Part shown: positions 42,139-50,873 of the stretch, in pieces
How the letters are laid out: the number at the start of each line of letters is the position of its first letter
Numbering within the stretch: position 1 is the first letter of the stretch
Assembly: GCF_014204715.1 (NCBI RefSeq)
Contig: NZ_JACHLY010000001.1
Span: forward strand, 62,001 to 126,000
Length of the DNA: 64,000 nt
Direction: 5' to 3'
DNA from: Streptomonospora salina
Lineage (GTDB): Bacteria > Actinomycetota > Actinomycetes > Streptosporangiales > Streptosporangiaceae
The notes under the pieces: generated by a model
Seen by the model: the letters and a program-made list of their open reading frames with translations, nothing else
The model's database searches: none
What the model was told of the DNA's origin: nothing
Translations under genes and position numbers: made by a program

Positions 42139-43080
42139 GTGAGCACACCGGTTGCTATTGGGACGCCTCGCCGCCTGGTCGAGGCCACCGTCGACGGGCG
42201 GCAGGTGCGCGTGCCCGAGGGGTCGACCATCCTGGACGCCTGCGAATCCGTCGGCACCGACGTACCGACCCTGTGCTACGGCGACACCCTCACGCCGCGC
42301 AACGCCTGCCGGGTGTGCGTGGTGGAGGTCGAGGGGGCGCGCACGCTCGTTCCCGCCTGCTCGCGCAGAATCGAAGACTCGATGTCGGTGGCCACCGACT
42401 CCGAGCGGGTCCGCCACAGCCGCAAGATGGTGCTGGAGCTGCTGGGCTCCTCCGTGGACCTGTCCACCACACCCGGCATCGCCGAATGGAACGAGCGCTA
42501 CGACGCCCGGCCCGAGCGCTTCGGCCCGCGAGCCGAACCCGCCACCATGGGCGAGCGCGACGCCCGCCGCGCCGGGGAGCACACGGTCGGCGACGGCACG
42601 ACCGCCGAGACCGTCGAGCAGCCCGTCAAGGACGACAACGATCTCTACGTGCGCGACTACGGCAAATGCATCATGTGCTACAAGTGCGTCGACGCCTGCG
42701 GCGAGCAGTGGCAGAACACCTTCGCCATCGGCATCGCCGGCCGCGGGTTCGACGCCGGGGTCTCCACCGAGCACGACCTGGCGCTGCCCGACTCCGCCTG
42801 CGTCTACTGCGGCAACTGCATCGAAGTCTGCCCCACCGGGGCGCTGATGTTCCGCTCGGAGTACGAGATGCGCCAGGAGGGTACCTGGGACGAGGAGAAG
42901 CAGTCCCAGACCACCACCGTGTGCACCTACTGCGGAGTCGGGTGCAACGTCACCCTCCACGTGCAGGAGAACGAGATCGTCAAGGTCACCTCGCCGCACG
43001 ACAACCCCGTCACGCACGGGAACCTGTGCATCAAGGGCCGGTTCGGCTACCAGCACGTACAGCAGCGACGCCGCGACTGA
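42139..43080 (+). CDS. Fe-S half of the formate dehydrogenase alpha subunit (Fer2 + 2x4Fe-4S + Fe4S4 domain)
   Basis: 313 residues from GTG at 42139 behind AAGGAGG. Domain order: Fer2 2Fe-2S domain (C46, C57, C60, C74), a segment (75-176) with no cysteine where related subunits have a His-Cys cluster, a ferredoxin-like pair (C177-C187 and C221-C231) and, at the very end, the Fe4S4 domain that normally opens the molybdopterin subunit (C262, C265, C269, C297; VCTYCGVGCNVTL and NLCIKGRFGYQHV). It stops at GRFGYQHVQQRRRD, just where the gene at 37818 begins its similarity. Together the two genes make one complete FdsA-like chain. A hairpin follows at 43085. Confidence 0.92.
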   Translation: MSTPVAIGTPRRLVEATVDGRQVRVPEGSTILDACESVGTDVPTLCYGDTLTPRNACRVCVVEVEGARTLVPACSRRIEDSMSVATDSERVRHSRKMVLELLGSSVDLSTTPGIAEWNERYDARPERFGPRAEPATMGERDARRAGEHTVGDGTTAETVEQPVKDDNDLYVRDYGKCIMCYKCVDACGEQWQNTFAIGIAGRGFDAGVSTEHDLALPDSACVYCGNCIEVCPTGALMFRSEYEMRQEGTWDEEKQSQTTTVCTYCGVGCNVTLHVQENEIVKVTSPHDNPVTHGNLCIKGRFGYQHVQQRRRD

Positions 43081-43084
43081 CACC

Positions 43085-43109
43085 GCGGCGGCCCATGCGG
43101 GGCCGCCGC
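43085..43109. terminator. Hairpin after the FDH Fe-S gene
   Basis: 10-bp stem GCGGCGGCCC / GGGCCGCCGC with a 5-base loop, 4 bp after the stop codon. Likely ends the NuoEF/Fe-S operon before fdhD. Confidence 0.55.
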
Positions 43110-43248
43110 AGCCGGGGCGGGTGCGATCGGACCGCGGTGCGGCGGCACGACTGAAACCCGGCCGGAGCGGGAACACCCCCCGCGTCCGGCCGCACCGACA
43201 GCACGCCGGGCGCGGGAAGCCCGGGCGCTTCCGGAAAGGGGCGGGTCC

Positions 43249-44109
43249 ATGGGACGGGTCACGGTCCGCGAGCGGATCCTGCGCATCCGCGACGGCGCGG
43301 CGCAGGAGCGCGCCGACACCCTGGTGGCCGAGGAGCCGCTGGAGATCCGGATGAACGGCCGGGCGCTGACCGTCACGATGCGCACGCCCGGACACGATTT
43401 CGACCTGGCGGCGGGGTTCCTGGTCAGCGAGGGCGTCATCACCGGCGCCGACCAGATCTCGACCATCCGCTACTGCGCCGGCGCCACCGACGACGGCTCC
43501 AACACCTACAACGTCCTCGACGTCGCACTGGCTCCCGGGGTCGCGGTGCCCGAGGCGTCGCTGGAACGCAACTTCTACACCACCTCCTCCTGCGGCGTGT
43601 GCGGCAAGGCCAGCCTGGAGGCGGTCTCCACCGTGGCCCACTGGTCGGTCGCCGGCGACGAGGCGAACTTCGCGGTGCCGGTCCTGTCGCAGCTGCCCGA
43701 CCGGCTGCGCGAGGCCCAGCGGGTCTTCGACCGCACCGGTGGACTGCACGCCGCCGGGCTGTTCACGCCCGAGGGGGAACTGCTCGCCGTGCGCGAGGAC
43801 GTCGGCCGGCACAACGCCGTCGACAAGCTCGTGGGCTGGGCCCTGCGCGAGCACCGGCTGCCGCTGCGCGGCAGCGCGCTGATGGTCTCGGGGCGGGCTT
43901 CGTTCGAACTCGCGCAGAAGGCGCTGATGGCGGGAATCCCGATGCTGGCCGCGGTCTCCGCGCCCTCGTCGCTGGCCGTGGAGCTGGCCGCCGACTCGGG
44001 GCTGAGCCTGGTCGGATTCCTGCGCGGCGCCTCCATGAACGTCTACGCCGGCCGGCAACGGGTCACCCTGGAGACGGCGTCCGCGACGCCGATGGCGGCC
44101 CCGGGGTGA
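43249..44109 (+). CDS. fdhD: Formate dehydrogenase accessory sulfurtransferase
   Basis: 286 residues. FdhD transfers sulfur from the cysteine desulfurase to the molybdenum/bis-MGD cofactor, required for active formate dehydrogenase. The key CxxC is C115-C118 in [12 protein letters not shown]; other signatures are [42 protein letters not shown], and [12 protein letters not shown]. The ATG at 43249 follows GGAAAGGGG. It lies 168 bp after the FDH Fe-S gene and has no operator of its own that I can see. Its presence supports the molybdenum nature of the FDH. Confidence 0.95.
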   Translation: MGRVTVRERILRIRDGAAQERADTLVAEEPLEIRMNGRALTVTMRTPGHDFDLAAGFLVSEGVITGADQISTIRYCAGATDDGSNTYNVLDVALAPGVAVPEASLERNFYTTSSCGVCGKASLEAVSTVAHWSVAGDEANFAVPVLSQLPDRLREAQRVFDRTGGLHAAGLFTPEGELLAVREDVGRHNAVDKLVGWALREHRLPLRGSALMVSGRASFELAQKALMAGIPMLAAVSAPSSLAVELAADSGLSLVGFLRGASMNVYAGRQRVTLETASATPMAAPG

Positions 44110-44333
44110 CCCGCCGACCGGGCCGGTAGGCGCGAGACCGGCCGGCGTGCACCAGCCCCCTGCGCCGGCCGGTCCCGACATTCCCCGCGCCGGACACGGC
44201 GGCCCCGGTCCGGGAGACGACCGCCGAGTCGGGGCCGGCGAACAACGAGCCCGGGGTTTCACCGGTGTCCAAGCACTGCGCCGGCAAAAGCCGCGCGCTG
44301 GACGTGCCGGTTCCACGTGCGTCCGGCGCACCG

Positions 44334-44915
44334 CTATTGCGGTTTCGCCGCCTTCTTCGCCGCCTTCTCGCTCTTTTTGAAAGCGCGGACCTCGGCGAGG
44401 GTCTGCTCGTCGACCACGTCGGCGATGGAGCGGCGCGCGCCCTGTTCGCCGTAGGCGCCGGCCGCCTCGCGCCAGCCCGGCGCCTGCAGCCCGAACTGCT
44501 TGCCCAGCAGCGCCAGGAAGATCCGCGCCTTCTGGTCCCCGTAGCCCGGCAGCGCCTTGAGCCGCTTGAGCACCTCGCGGCCCTCGGGTTCGCCCGAGGT
44601 CCACAGCGCGGCGGCGTCGCCGCCGTAGTGCTCGACGAGGTAGCCGCACAGCGTCTGGATGCGGCCCGCCATCGAGCCGGGGAAGCGGTGGACGGCGGGC
44701 TGCCGGGAGCAGACCTCGGCGAACTCTTCCGGGGCGGTGGCGGCGATGGTCCCGGCGTCCAGGCCGCCCACCCGGTCGGCGATCTTCTTCGGACCGGCGA
44801 AGGCCACCTCCATCGCCACCTGCTGGTCCAGCAGCATCCCGATCAGCAGCGCCAGCGGATCCGACGCCAGCAGTGCGTCGGCTTCGGGTTCTTGGACGAG
44901 GTGCAACGACGTCAT
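44334..44915 (-). CDS. HhH-GPD family base-excision repair protein
   Basis: 193 residues. Endonuclease III-like all-helical fold with a helix-hairpin-helix: LIGMLLDQQVAMEVAFAGPKKIADRVGG near the start and LKRLKALPGYGDQKARIFLALLGKQFG (about 117-143), where Lys in the K-rich loop would be catalytic in bifunctional enzymes. No iron-sulfur cysteines follow. A Lys/Ala-rich tail ends the protein (KKSEKAAKKAAKPQ). It probably removes damaged bases. It sits inside the oxalate locus but has no functional link visible; convergent with fdhD. Confidence 0.88.
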   Translation of the reverse strand: MTSLHLVQEPEADALLASDPLALLIGMLLDQQVAMEVAFAGPKKIADRVGGLDAGTIAATAPEEFAEVCSRQPAVHRFPGSMAGRIQTLCGYLVEHYGGDAAALWTSGEPEGREVLKRLKALPGYGDQKARIFLALLGKQFGLQAPGWREAAGAYGEQGARRSIADVVDEQTLAEVRAFKKSEKAAKKAAKPQ

Positions 44916-45164
44916 AGCCCCATGGTCCCAGCCGAGAGCCCTGACGGCACGCTCCGCGCCAGTGCGGTGGGGAAAAGCGGCGGAGGTCCGAGCGCTGGGA
45001 GCGGATCCGGCGGCGCGCCGCGGCGCGATCAGGCCGGCGGAGCCCGGTCGCTGTCGGCTGCGCCCGCGGGTCGCGGCGGTGGCCGCGCTGCGCGGAACCG
45101 GCCCGGCCGACGGCCCCGATGTCCCCGCCGGCCCGCACTGAGCGAGCCGGCGGGGCGGATCACC

Positions 45165-46712
45165 TCAGCCGCGGTCCGCGGGGACGTAGGTGTAGTCGGG
45201 GAAGTTGCCGGGCAGGCGCTCGCCGACCGGGCCGCGGGTGACGGCGTGGACCAGGAGCTTGCCACCCACGAAGGCGCCGCGCCAGGACGCGCCCCAGCCG
45301 CCGAACATCTCGTCGCGGTCGCCGCGCGAGCGCGGCCGGTTGATGCCGACCTTGAAGGCGCGGACCTCGTCGGCCAGCCGCGCTCCCAGGTCGGGGTCGT
45401 CGGTGGAGATGTTCGACACCAGGGCTCCGTTGCTGGCGTTCATGGCCGCCAGCAGCTCGGCTTCGGTGTCGACGAGCACGATGGAGTCGGCCGGGCCGAA
45501 GGGCTCGGCGTGGAACAGCGGGGAGGAGCGCGGCGGCTCCAGCAGGGACACCGGAGCGACGTAGGCGTCGGTGTTCTGGCCGGGCAGCAGGTGGGCGTCG
45601 TCGACCGACCCGCGGTACAGCGGCACCGCTCCGCCGGCGACGGCGTCGCCCACCTGGGCGGTGAGGTCCTTGGCTTTGGCGGCGTTGATGAGCGGGCCGA
45701 AGTCGAGCTCGGGCAGGTCGTCCCCGGGCGCGGAGACGGCCAGCGGGTGGCCGAAGCGCACCGAGTCCACCGCCGGCAGGTAGGCGCCGAGGAACCGGTC
45801 GAACAGGGAGCGCTGCACGACGAAGCGAGGATAGGCGGTGCAGCGCTGTTTCGCGTAGTCGAAGGTCGTGCGGACCTGTCCGGCGAAGGTCTCCCAGTCG
45901 CTGTATTCCCACACGCCCCAGCAGTTGAGCCCTTCCTGCTCCAGGATGTGGGGCTTGCCGAGGTCGGCGAGGTCGGCGGCGACCCGGCCGCCGGTGTCGC
46001 GGCCGCCGACGAAGGACACGCAGCCGATCTCGGGCGAGCGCACCAGCACCGGCGACAGGTTCCGTCCGCCGCCGCTGACCAGCGTGAAGGGCAGGCCTTC
46101 GCGCGCGGCCAGGGCCACGGCCAGGGTCAAGCACACCAGGCCGCCGTCGGTGGGGGTCTTGGCGACGGCGGCGTTGCCGGCCAGGGCCTGCACGCACATG
46201 GCGTGGGCCAGCACGCTCATCGGGTAGTTCCAGCTGGCGATGTTGCTGACCGGCCCCTCCAGCGGAGCGCGGCCCTGCATCATCTCCTCGATCTGCTCCA
46301 GGTACCACTCGGAGCCCGAGATCGCGCGGTCGACGTCCTGGCGGGCCAGCTTCCAGGACTTGCCGATCTCCCAGACCAGGGCGAGCGCGAGCGTGTCGCG
46401 GTGCTCGCTCCAGGCGTCGACGGCGGCGCGCACCCGCGCGCGGCGCTCCTGAAGCGGGACGACCCGCCAAGCGCGGTGCCGGTCGGCCGCCGCGCGCACC
46501 GCCGCCTCGGCGGTGTCGGGGTCGACCATGGGCGGGCCGGCGATCTCGGTGCCGTCGACGGGCGAGACGGCCAGGCGCGGTTCGCCGTCGGCGCGCCAGC
46601 GCCCGCCCCAGTGGTTGTGCACCCGGTCGGCGGCGAAGGCCTCGGGGGCGATCTCGCGGCAGCGCCGGTAGAGGGCGGTCCATTCGGTTCCGGGCTTGAG
46701 CATGAGCGTCAT
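45165..46712 (-). CDS. Aldehyde dehydrogenase of uncertain substrate
   Basis: 515 residues of the ALDH superfamily. Catalytic Cys is in YAKQRCTAYPRFVVQ, general base Glu in LEQEGLNCWGVWEY, and the nucleotide region SFVGGRDTGGRV differs from the usual SFTGSTxVG. It is somewhat divergent from known subfamilies. In this locus glyoxylate, formaldehyde or a C2/C3 semialdehyde is conceivable; glyoxylate is formed if oxalyl-CoA is reduced. The ATG at 46710-46712 has GGAAT upstream. It follows sucD on the same strand after 156 bp, so it may be the last gene of the sucCD operon. No operator in front of it. Confidence 0.75.
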   Translation of the reverse strand: MTLMLKPGTEWTALYRRCREIAPEAFAADRVHNHWGGRWRADGEPRLAVSPVDGTEIAGPPMVDPDTAEAAVRAAADRHRAWRVVPLQERRARVRAAVDAWSEHRDTLALALVWEIGKSWKLARQDVDRAISGSEWYLEQIEEMMQGRAPLEGPVSNIASWNYPMSVLAHAMCVQALAGNAAVAKTPTDGGLVCLTLAVALAAREGLPFTLVSGGGRNLSPVLVRSPEIGCVSFVGGRDTGGRVAADLADLGKPHILEQEGLNCWGVWEYSDWETFAGQVRTTFDYAKQRCTAYPRFVVQRSLFDRFLGAYLPAVDSVRFGHPLAVSAPGDDLPELDFGPLINAAKAKDLTAQVGDAVAGGAVPLYRGSVDDAHLLPGQNTDAYVAPVSLLEPPRSSPLFHAEPFGPADSIVLVDTEAELLAAMNASNGALVSNISTDDPDLGARLADEVRAFKVGINRPRSRGDRDEMFGGWGASWRGAFVGGKLLVHAVTRGPVGERLPGNFPDYTYVPADRG

Positions 46713-46868
46713 GGGATTCCCCTGGTGGTTGCGGTGCTGGGCGGATGCGGACCGCCGGCGGACCGCATCCGCCGGCTCGTGCGAGCCTGCCCCGGTTCCG
46801 GGTCCGCGGCTACGGCCGCGGCGGGTGTACTTCGGCGACTCTTCACGGTCTGTCGCGAGCGGCGATAA

Positions 46869-47747
46869 TCACCACAGCGCCCGGGCGATCCCGGCCGCCT
46901 CGGTCGGGGTCGTGCCGACCTTGACGCCCGACGCCTCCAACGCCTCCTTCTTCGCCTGAGCCGTACCCGCCGACCCCGACACGATCGCCCCCGCATGACC
47001 CATCGTCTTACCCTCGGGCGCGGTGAACCCGGCCACATACCCCACCACGGGCGTGGACACGTGCTCACGCACATACTCCGCCGCCCGCTCCTCGGCATCC
47101 CCGCCGATCTCACCGATCATCACGATCGCATCGGTCTCCGGATCCGCCTCGAACGCCGCCAGCGCATCGATATGCGTCGTCCCGATCACCGGATCCCCAC
47201 CGATCCCCACCGCCGTGGAGAACCCGATATCCCGCAGCTCATACATCATCTGATACGTCAGCGTGCCCGACTTCGACACCAGACCGATCCGCCCCGGCCG
47301 CGTGATATCGGCCGGAATGATCCCCGCATTGGACGCCCCCGGCGAAATCAACCCCGGGCAGTTCGGCCCCACGATCCGCGTCCGGTTCCCCGCCGACCGC
47401 GCATGCGACCAGAACGCCGCCGTATCGTGCACCGGAATCCCCTCGGTGATCACCACCGCCAGACCGATCCCCGCATCGACCGCCTCGACCACCGCCGCCC
47501 GAGCGAACTTCGGCGGCACGAACACCACCGTCACATCCGCCCCGGTCGCCGCCATCCCCTCGGCCACCGACGCGAACACCGGCACCGCACTGCCGTCGAT
47601 ATCCACCGCCGAACCGGCCTTGCGCGGATTCACCCCGCCCACGACACGCGTACCCGACGCCAGCATCCGCCGCGTGTGCTTGGTGCCCTCCGAGCCCGTC
47701 ATGCCCTGGACCAGCACCTTGCTGTCCTTGGTCAGGAAAACAGCCAT
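46869..47747 (-). CDS. sucD: Succinyl-CoA ligase alpha subunit, second copy type
   Basis: 292 residues, canonical SucD. CoA-binding domain [19 protein letters not shown] with [50 protein letters not shown], and the phosphohistidine segment [12 protein letters not shown]. It forms succinyl-CoA from succinate, CoA and NTP, and in reverse makes NTP. Within an oxalate locus, succinyl-CoA is a good CoA donor for formyl-CoA:oxalate CoA-transferase. The codon third positions show more A/T (GAT, ATC/ATA, GGT) than adjacent genes, which may mark a different origin. ATG at 47747 lies 18 bp downstream of the end of sucC; coupled. Confidence 0.93.
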   Translation of the reverse strand: MAVFLTKDSKVLVQGMTGSEGTKHTRRMLASGTRVVGGVNPRKAGSAVDIDGSAVPVFASVAEGMAATGADVTVVFVPPKFARAAVVEAVDAGIGLAVVITEGIPVHDTAAFWSHARSAGNRTRIVGPNCPGLISPGASNAGIIPADITRPGRIGLVSKSGTLTYQMMYELRDIGFSTAVGIGGDPVIGTTHIDALAAFEADPETDAIVMIGEIGGDAEERAAEYVREHVSTPVVGYVAGFTAPEGKTMGHAGAIVSGSAGTAQAKKEALEASGVKVGTTPTEAAGIARALW

Positions 47748-47765
47748 CGTCCTTCTTCCCCGCCT

Positions 47766-48938
47766 CTACTTCGCGGCCAGCTCCGCGGCCTGGGCCGCAG
47801 CGCCGTCCATGGTCGGGGCCTGCACCACCGCGGGGTGCCCGGCCCGGGTCAGGATCTCGCGGCCCAGCTCGGCGTTGTTGCCGTCCAGGCGCACCACCAG
47901 CGGCTTGGACACGTCGTCGCCGCGCGCCGCCAGCATCTCCAGCGCCTGCACGATGCCGTTGGCCACCGCGTCACAGGCCGTGATCCCGCCGAAGACGTTG
48001 ACGAACACGCTCCGCACGTCCGCATCGCCCAGGATGATCTCCAGCCCGTCGGCCATCACCTCGGCCGACGCGCCGCCGCCGATGTCCAGGAAATTCGCCG
48101 GCTGCACCCCGCCGTGGGCCTCCCCGGCATAGGACACGACGTCCAGCGTGGACATGACCAGCCCGGCACCGTTGCCGATGATGCCGACCCGACCGTCCAG
48201 CTTGACGTAATTCAACCCCTTCTGTTCGGCACGGGCCTCCAGCGATCCGGATGCGCCGTCGTCGTGGAATGCGACGCGCTCGGGGTGGCGATCCAGGGCG
48301 TTGTCGTCGAGCGTGACCTTGCCGTCGAGGGCGAGGACGCGGCCGTCGGCGGTGCGGACCAGGGGGTTGACTTCGACCAGAGTGGCGTCCTCCTCCCGGG
48401 CCACCTCCCACAGCCGCTGCAGCACGGCCGCGGCGGGCGGGTGGACTTGCGGGGGCAGGCCCGCCTCGGCGCAGATCGCCAGGGCCGTGTCGCGGTCCAG
48501 TCCGCTCTGCGCGTCGACGGGGGTGCGTACCACGGCCTCGGGACGCCTCTCGGCGACCTCCTCGATCTCGACGCCGCCTTCGGCGGAGCAGATCGACAGG
48601 AAGCTCCGGTTGGCGCGGTCCAGCAGGAAGGAGGCGTAGTACTCCTCCGCGATGTCGCTCGCTTCCTCGATCAGGACGCGGTGCACGGTGTGCCCCTTGA
48701 TGTCCATCCCGAGGATCCGCTCGGCCTTGGCGCGGGCGTCGGCGGCGTCGTCGGCGACCTGCACGCCGCCGGCCTTGCCGCGACCGCCGGCCTTCACCTG
48801 CGCCTTGACGACGACTTTGCCGCCCAGGCGGGCCGCACTGAGCTCGGCCTGCTCGGGCGAGGCGGCCAGCTGGCGCTCGGCCAGCGGGACCCCGCGGTCT
48901 CCGAACAGTTGCTTGGCTTCGTACTCGTAGAGGTCCAC
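47766..48938 (-). CDS. sucC: Succinyl-CoA ligase beta subunit, locus copy
   Basis: 390 residues from GTG at 48938 behind GAGGAGG. ATP-grasp fold with [46 protein letters not shown] and [10 protein letters not shown]; the C-terminal domain has NIFGGI-type [17 protein letters not shown]. Binds ADP or GDP and the substrate acid; forms the active site with SucD. Family members with the same appearance include malate-CoA ligase, so the acid is not certain. An operator variant at 49000-49016 precedes it, so the gene belongs to the oxalate regulon. Confidence 0.93.
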   Translation of the reverse strand: MDLYEYEAKQLFGDRGVPLAERQLAASPEQAELSAARLGGKVVVKAQVKAGGRGKAGGVQVADDAADARAKAERILGMDIKGHTVHRVLIEEASDIAEEYYASFLLDRANRSFLSICSAEGGVEIEEVAERRPEAVVRTPVDAQSGLDRDTALAICAEAGLPPQVHPPAAAVLQRLWEVAREEDATLVEVNPLVRTADGRVLALDGKVTLDDNALDRHPERVAFHDDGASGSLEARAEQKGLNYVKLDGRVGIIGNGAGLVMSTLDVVSYAGEAHGGVQPANFLDIGGGASAEVMADGLEIILGDADVRSVFVNVFGGITACDAVANGIVQALEMLAARGDDVSKPLVVRLDGNNAELGREILTRAGHPAVVQAPTMDGAAAQAAELAAK

Positions 48939-48998
48939 CGAGCCTCCTCGGCATCGCTGTGTGTTCCGGGACCCTCCCTCTACCGTGATACGCGAGAT

Positions 48999-49017
48999 CG
49001 TATGCAGTATGCAATAC
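48999..49017. promoter_or_regulatory. GntR operator candidate 5 (sucC promoter)
   Basis: On the reverse strand reads ATTGCATACTGCATACGA, containing ATACTGCATAC, one change from ATACTGTATAC. It lies about 62-78 bp upstream of the sucC start. Confidence 0.55.
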
Positions 49018-49123
49018 CACGATGCGCGAGTCTCTGCCGCGGAAGACCGATCGCGCACCGCCGGCCGGCGTGAATCCACGAAAGAGATTCCCCGGCCTCT
49101 TCTCAACTTCGGTTCATCGACGC

Positions 49124-49137
49124 ATACTGTATACGGT
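49124..49137. promoter_or_regulatory. GntR operator candidate 6 (OFA transporter promoter)
   Basis: ATACTGTATACGGT; CTGTATACGG (49127-49136) is one base off the palindrome CTGTATACAG. It is 26 bp before the ATG at 49163. TACTGT may also be the -10. Confidence 0.7.
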
Positions 49138-49162
49138 CCACTGACACTGTGAGGTGCGCCAT

Positions 49163-50533
49163 ATGAACCACCCGCCCGCCGCCACCGCACCGGCCGACCA
49201 CCTGGCCTCGCCCTACGCGCCCCAGCGGCGCACCGGCGAACTGCACGACTGGAGCGGGCGCCGCTATGCGGTCGGGCGCCCGGCCCGCGAGCTGGCCGGA
49301 TCCGCCCGCGCCGTCCCGGCGGCCCGGGCGGTCGCCGCGGTGTCGGCGATCGGCGTCCTGCAGTTCGGCTACGGCGCCACCGTTCCGCTGCTGACGGCCG
49401 CCCACGGTTGGAGCCCGGCGGCCGCACTGCTGCCCTTCGCGCTGTGGACGCTGATCCAGGGCGGCAGCGCCCGACCGATCGCGCGGCTGCGGGAACGCGG
49501 CCTGCTGTCCCCGGCGCGGGCGATCACGGTCGGCGCCCCGCTGTGCGCCGCCGCGCTCGCGGCCGTCGGCCTCGGCAGCGGACTCGTCGGGATGCTCCTC
49601 GCCTACGGCCTGGTCGGCGGGCTGGGCGCCGGACTCGTCTACCACTCCGGCGTGCACGTGGTCGCCGCCTGGTACCCCGAGCGCCCGACCGCCCCCGCGG
49701 TGTGGGCGGGGGCCGGTTTCGCGCTGGGCGCGGCCCCCCTGGTCGCCGGCCTGGCCCTGGCCCAGACCGCCCACCTCGCCGCCGCGCCGTGGCTGGGCGC
49801 CGTGCTGGCGTGCGCGGTGGGTGCCGCCGGGGCGGGGATCCGCACGCCGCCGCCGGGCTGGTGGCCGCCCGAGACCGATCCGCGCGACTGGGCACTGCGC
49901 CGGCGCGAGCCCGTGGCCTGCTACGACCACTCGGCCTCCCAGGCCTGGCGCAGCGGCGCCCTGCCCGGACTGCACGCGGTGGTGGCGCTGGCCGGCGCCG
50001 CCGCCCTGGTGGACCTGGCGGTACTACCGGTCCTACTGGCCCAGCACGGGATCCCTCCCGGCTCCACCGCCGCGGCACTGGCGGTGCTGGTGGCCTCCAG
50101 CGGCCTGGGCCGCGCCGCCGCCGGGCGCTGGGGCGAGCGCGTGGGCCGGCGGCGCTTCCTCGTCGCCGCGCTGGCCGCCGGCGCGGCCGCGCGGTTCGGC
50201 CTGGTCTGCGCCGCACTGACGGGATCGGGCGGCGCCCTGGTGCTGATGGCCGTGCCCGCGGGCGTCGGCGGGGGCTGCTGCTATCCGCTGACGCGGACTC
50301 TGGCCCAGGACTTCTTCGGCCACCGCGCCGACGCCGACATCCCCGGACTCGTCTACAGCGCCAAGGCGGTGGGCGGGATCGCGGGTGTGGGCGGCGCGGC
50401 GGCCCTGATCGCCCTGGCGCCGCACGCCGGGCCCGCGTTGTGCCTGGCCGGTGCGGGTGCGGCCGGTGCGGGCGCGGCCGCGGTCGCGGCCCGACTGCGG
50501 CGCCCGGTGCCCATTCGCACCCTTCCGCTCTAG
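49163..50533 (+). CDS. OFA-family MFS transporter, probable oxalate/formate carrier
   Basis: 456 residues and about 12 membrane helices. After an N-terminal cytoplasmic tail (1-45), features include [76 protein letters not shown] in TM8 and [11 protein letters not shown] in TM11. OxlT of Oxalobacter uses an Arg in TM8 and a Lys in TM11 for the dicarboxylate; equivalents appear to be present (inferred from position). It probably imports oxalate in exchange for formate or protons. The ATG is chosen over an in-frame GTG at 49154 because GAGGTG lies at good spacing. It is divergent from sucC, each with its own operator. Confidence 0.83.
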   Translation: MNHPPAATAPADHLASPYAPQRRTGELHDWSGRRYAVGRPARELAGSARAVPAARAVAAVSAIGVLQFGYGATVPLLTAAHGWSPAAALLPFALWTLIQGGSARPIARLRERGLLSPARAITVGAPLCAAALAAVGLGSGLVGMLLAYGLVGGLGAGLVYHSGVHVVAAWYPERPTAPAVWAGAGFALGAAPLVAGLALAQTAHLAAAPWLGAVLACAVGAAGAGIRTPPPGWWPPETDPRDWALRRREPVACYDHSASQAWRSGALPGLHAVVALAGAAALVDLAVLPVLLAQHGIPPGSTAAALAVLVASSGLGRAAAGRWGERVGRRRFLVAALAAGAAARFGLVCAALTGSGGALVLMAVPAGVGGGCCYPLTRTLAQDFFGHRADADIPGLVYSAKAVGGIAGVGGAAALIALAPHAGPALCLAGAGAAGAGAAAVAARLRRPVPIRTLPL

Positions 50534-50552
50534 ACACCGGACGGGGGCTCGT

Positions 50553-50587
50553 TTGACGTCTTCTCGACCGTTGAAGGCCAAGATTCC
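50553..50587 (-). repeat. IS200/IS605 tnpB 3'-end relic
   Basis: On the reverse strand the segment has GGAATC, then GGCCTTCA and a tail GACGTCAA, closely following the actinobacterial tnpB element end (GGAATCCCC..., TTCA loop, ...GATGTCAA). The stem is degraded. No tnpB is nearby, so only a scar remains. Confidence 0.55.
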
Positions 50588-50833
50588 AGCCTGCCGCTCG
50601 CACGGCTTCTGGCGAGTTCCCGCTTCAACGACCTGCGCCGGCACGGATGCGGGTCTTATCCGGCCTCCATCAGGCGTTTACCCTCTCCGCCCGTCCGGCG
50701 GCGAGCCACTGCAACGCCCGCTTGGTTTTCACGGGCAGTGATGACGCTACTACGAATCGGGAGCCCGATTCGCACGAATCCGAAAGCTAGAACACTTCCG
50801 CGGAAGACGGGTAGCCAGGTATCCATGAACGTC

Positions 50834-50849
50834 ATACTGTATTCAGTAT
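50834..50849. promoter_or_regulatory. GntR operator candidate 7 (ThDP enzyme promoter)
   Basis: ATACTGTATTCAGTAT: perfect inverted arms ATACTG / CAGTAT around TATT, the fullest arms of all copies, 24 bp before the ATG at 50874. Confidence 0.75.
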
Positions 50850-50873
50850 CCAAGCTAAGGAGGCGTTGATCAG

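Larger units (their letters stand above)
50534..50873. other. Intergenic region with IS200/IS605 tail relic and operator
   Basis: 340 bp between the transporter and the ThDP gene. The first part (50553-50760) resembles the omega-RNA/3' end of an IS605 tnpB element on the reverse strand and holds no coding gene; the last 40 bp hold GntR operator 7 and the ribosome site AAGGAGG. Confidence 0.6.
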
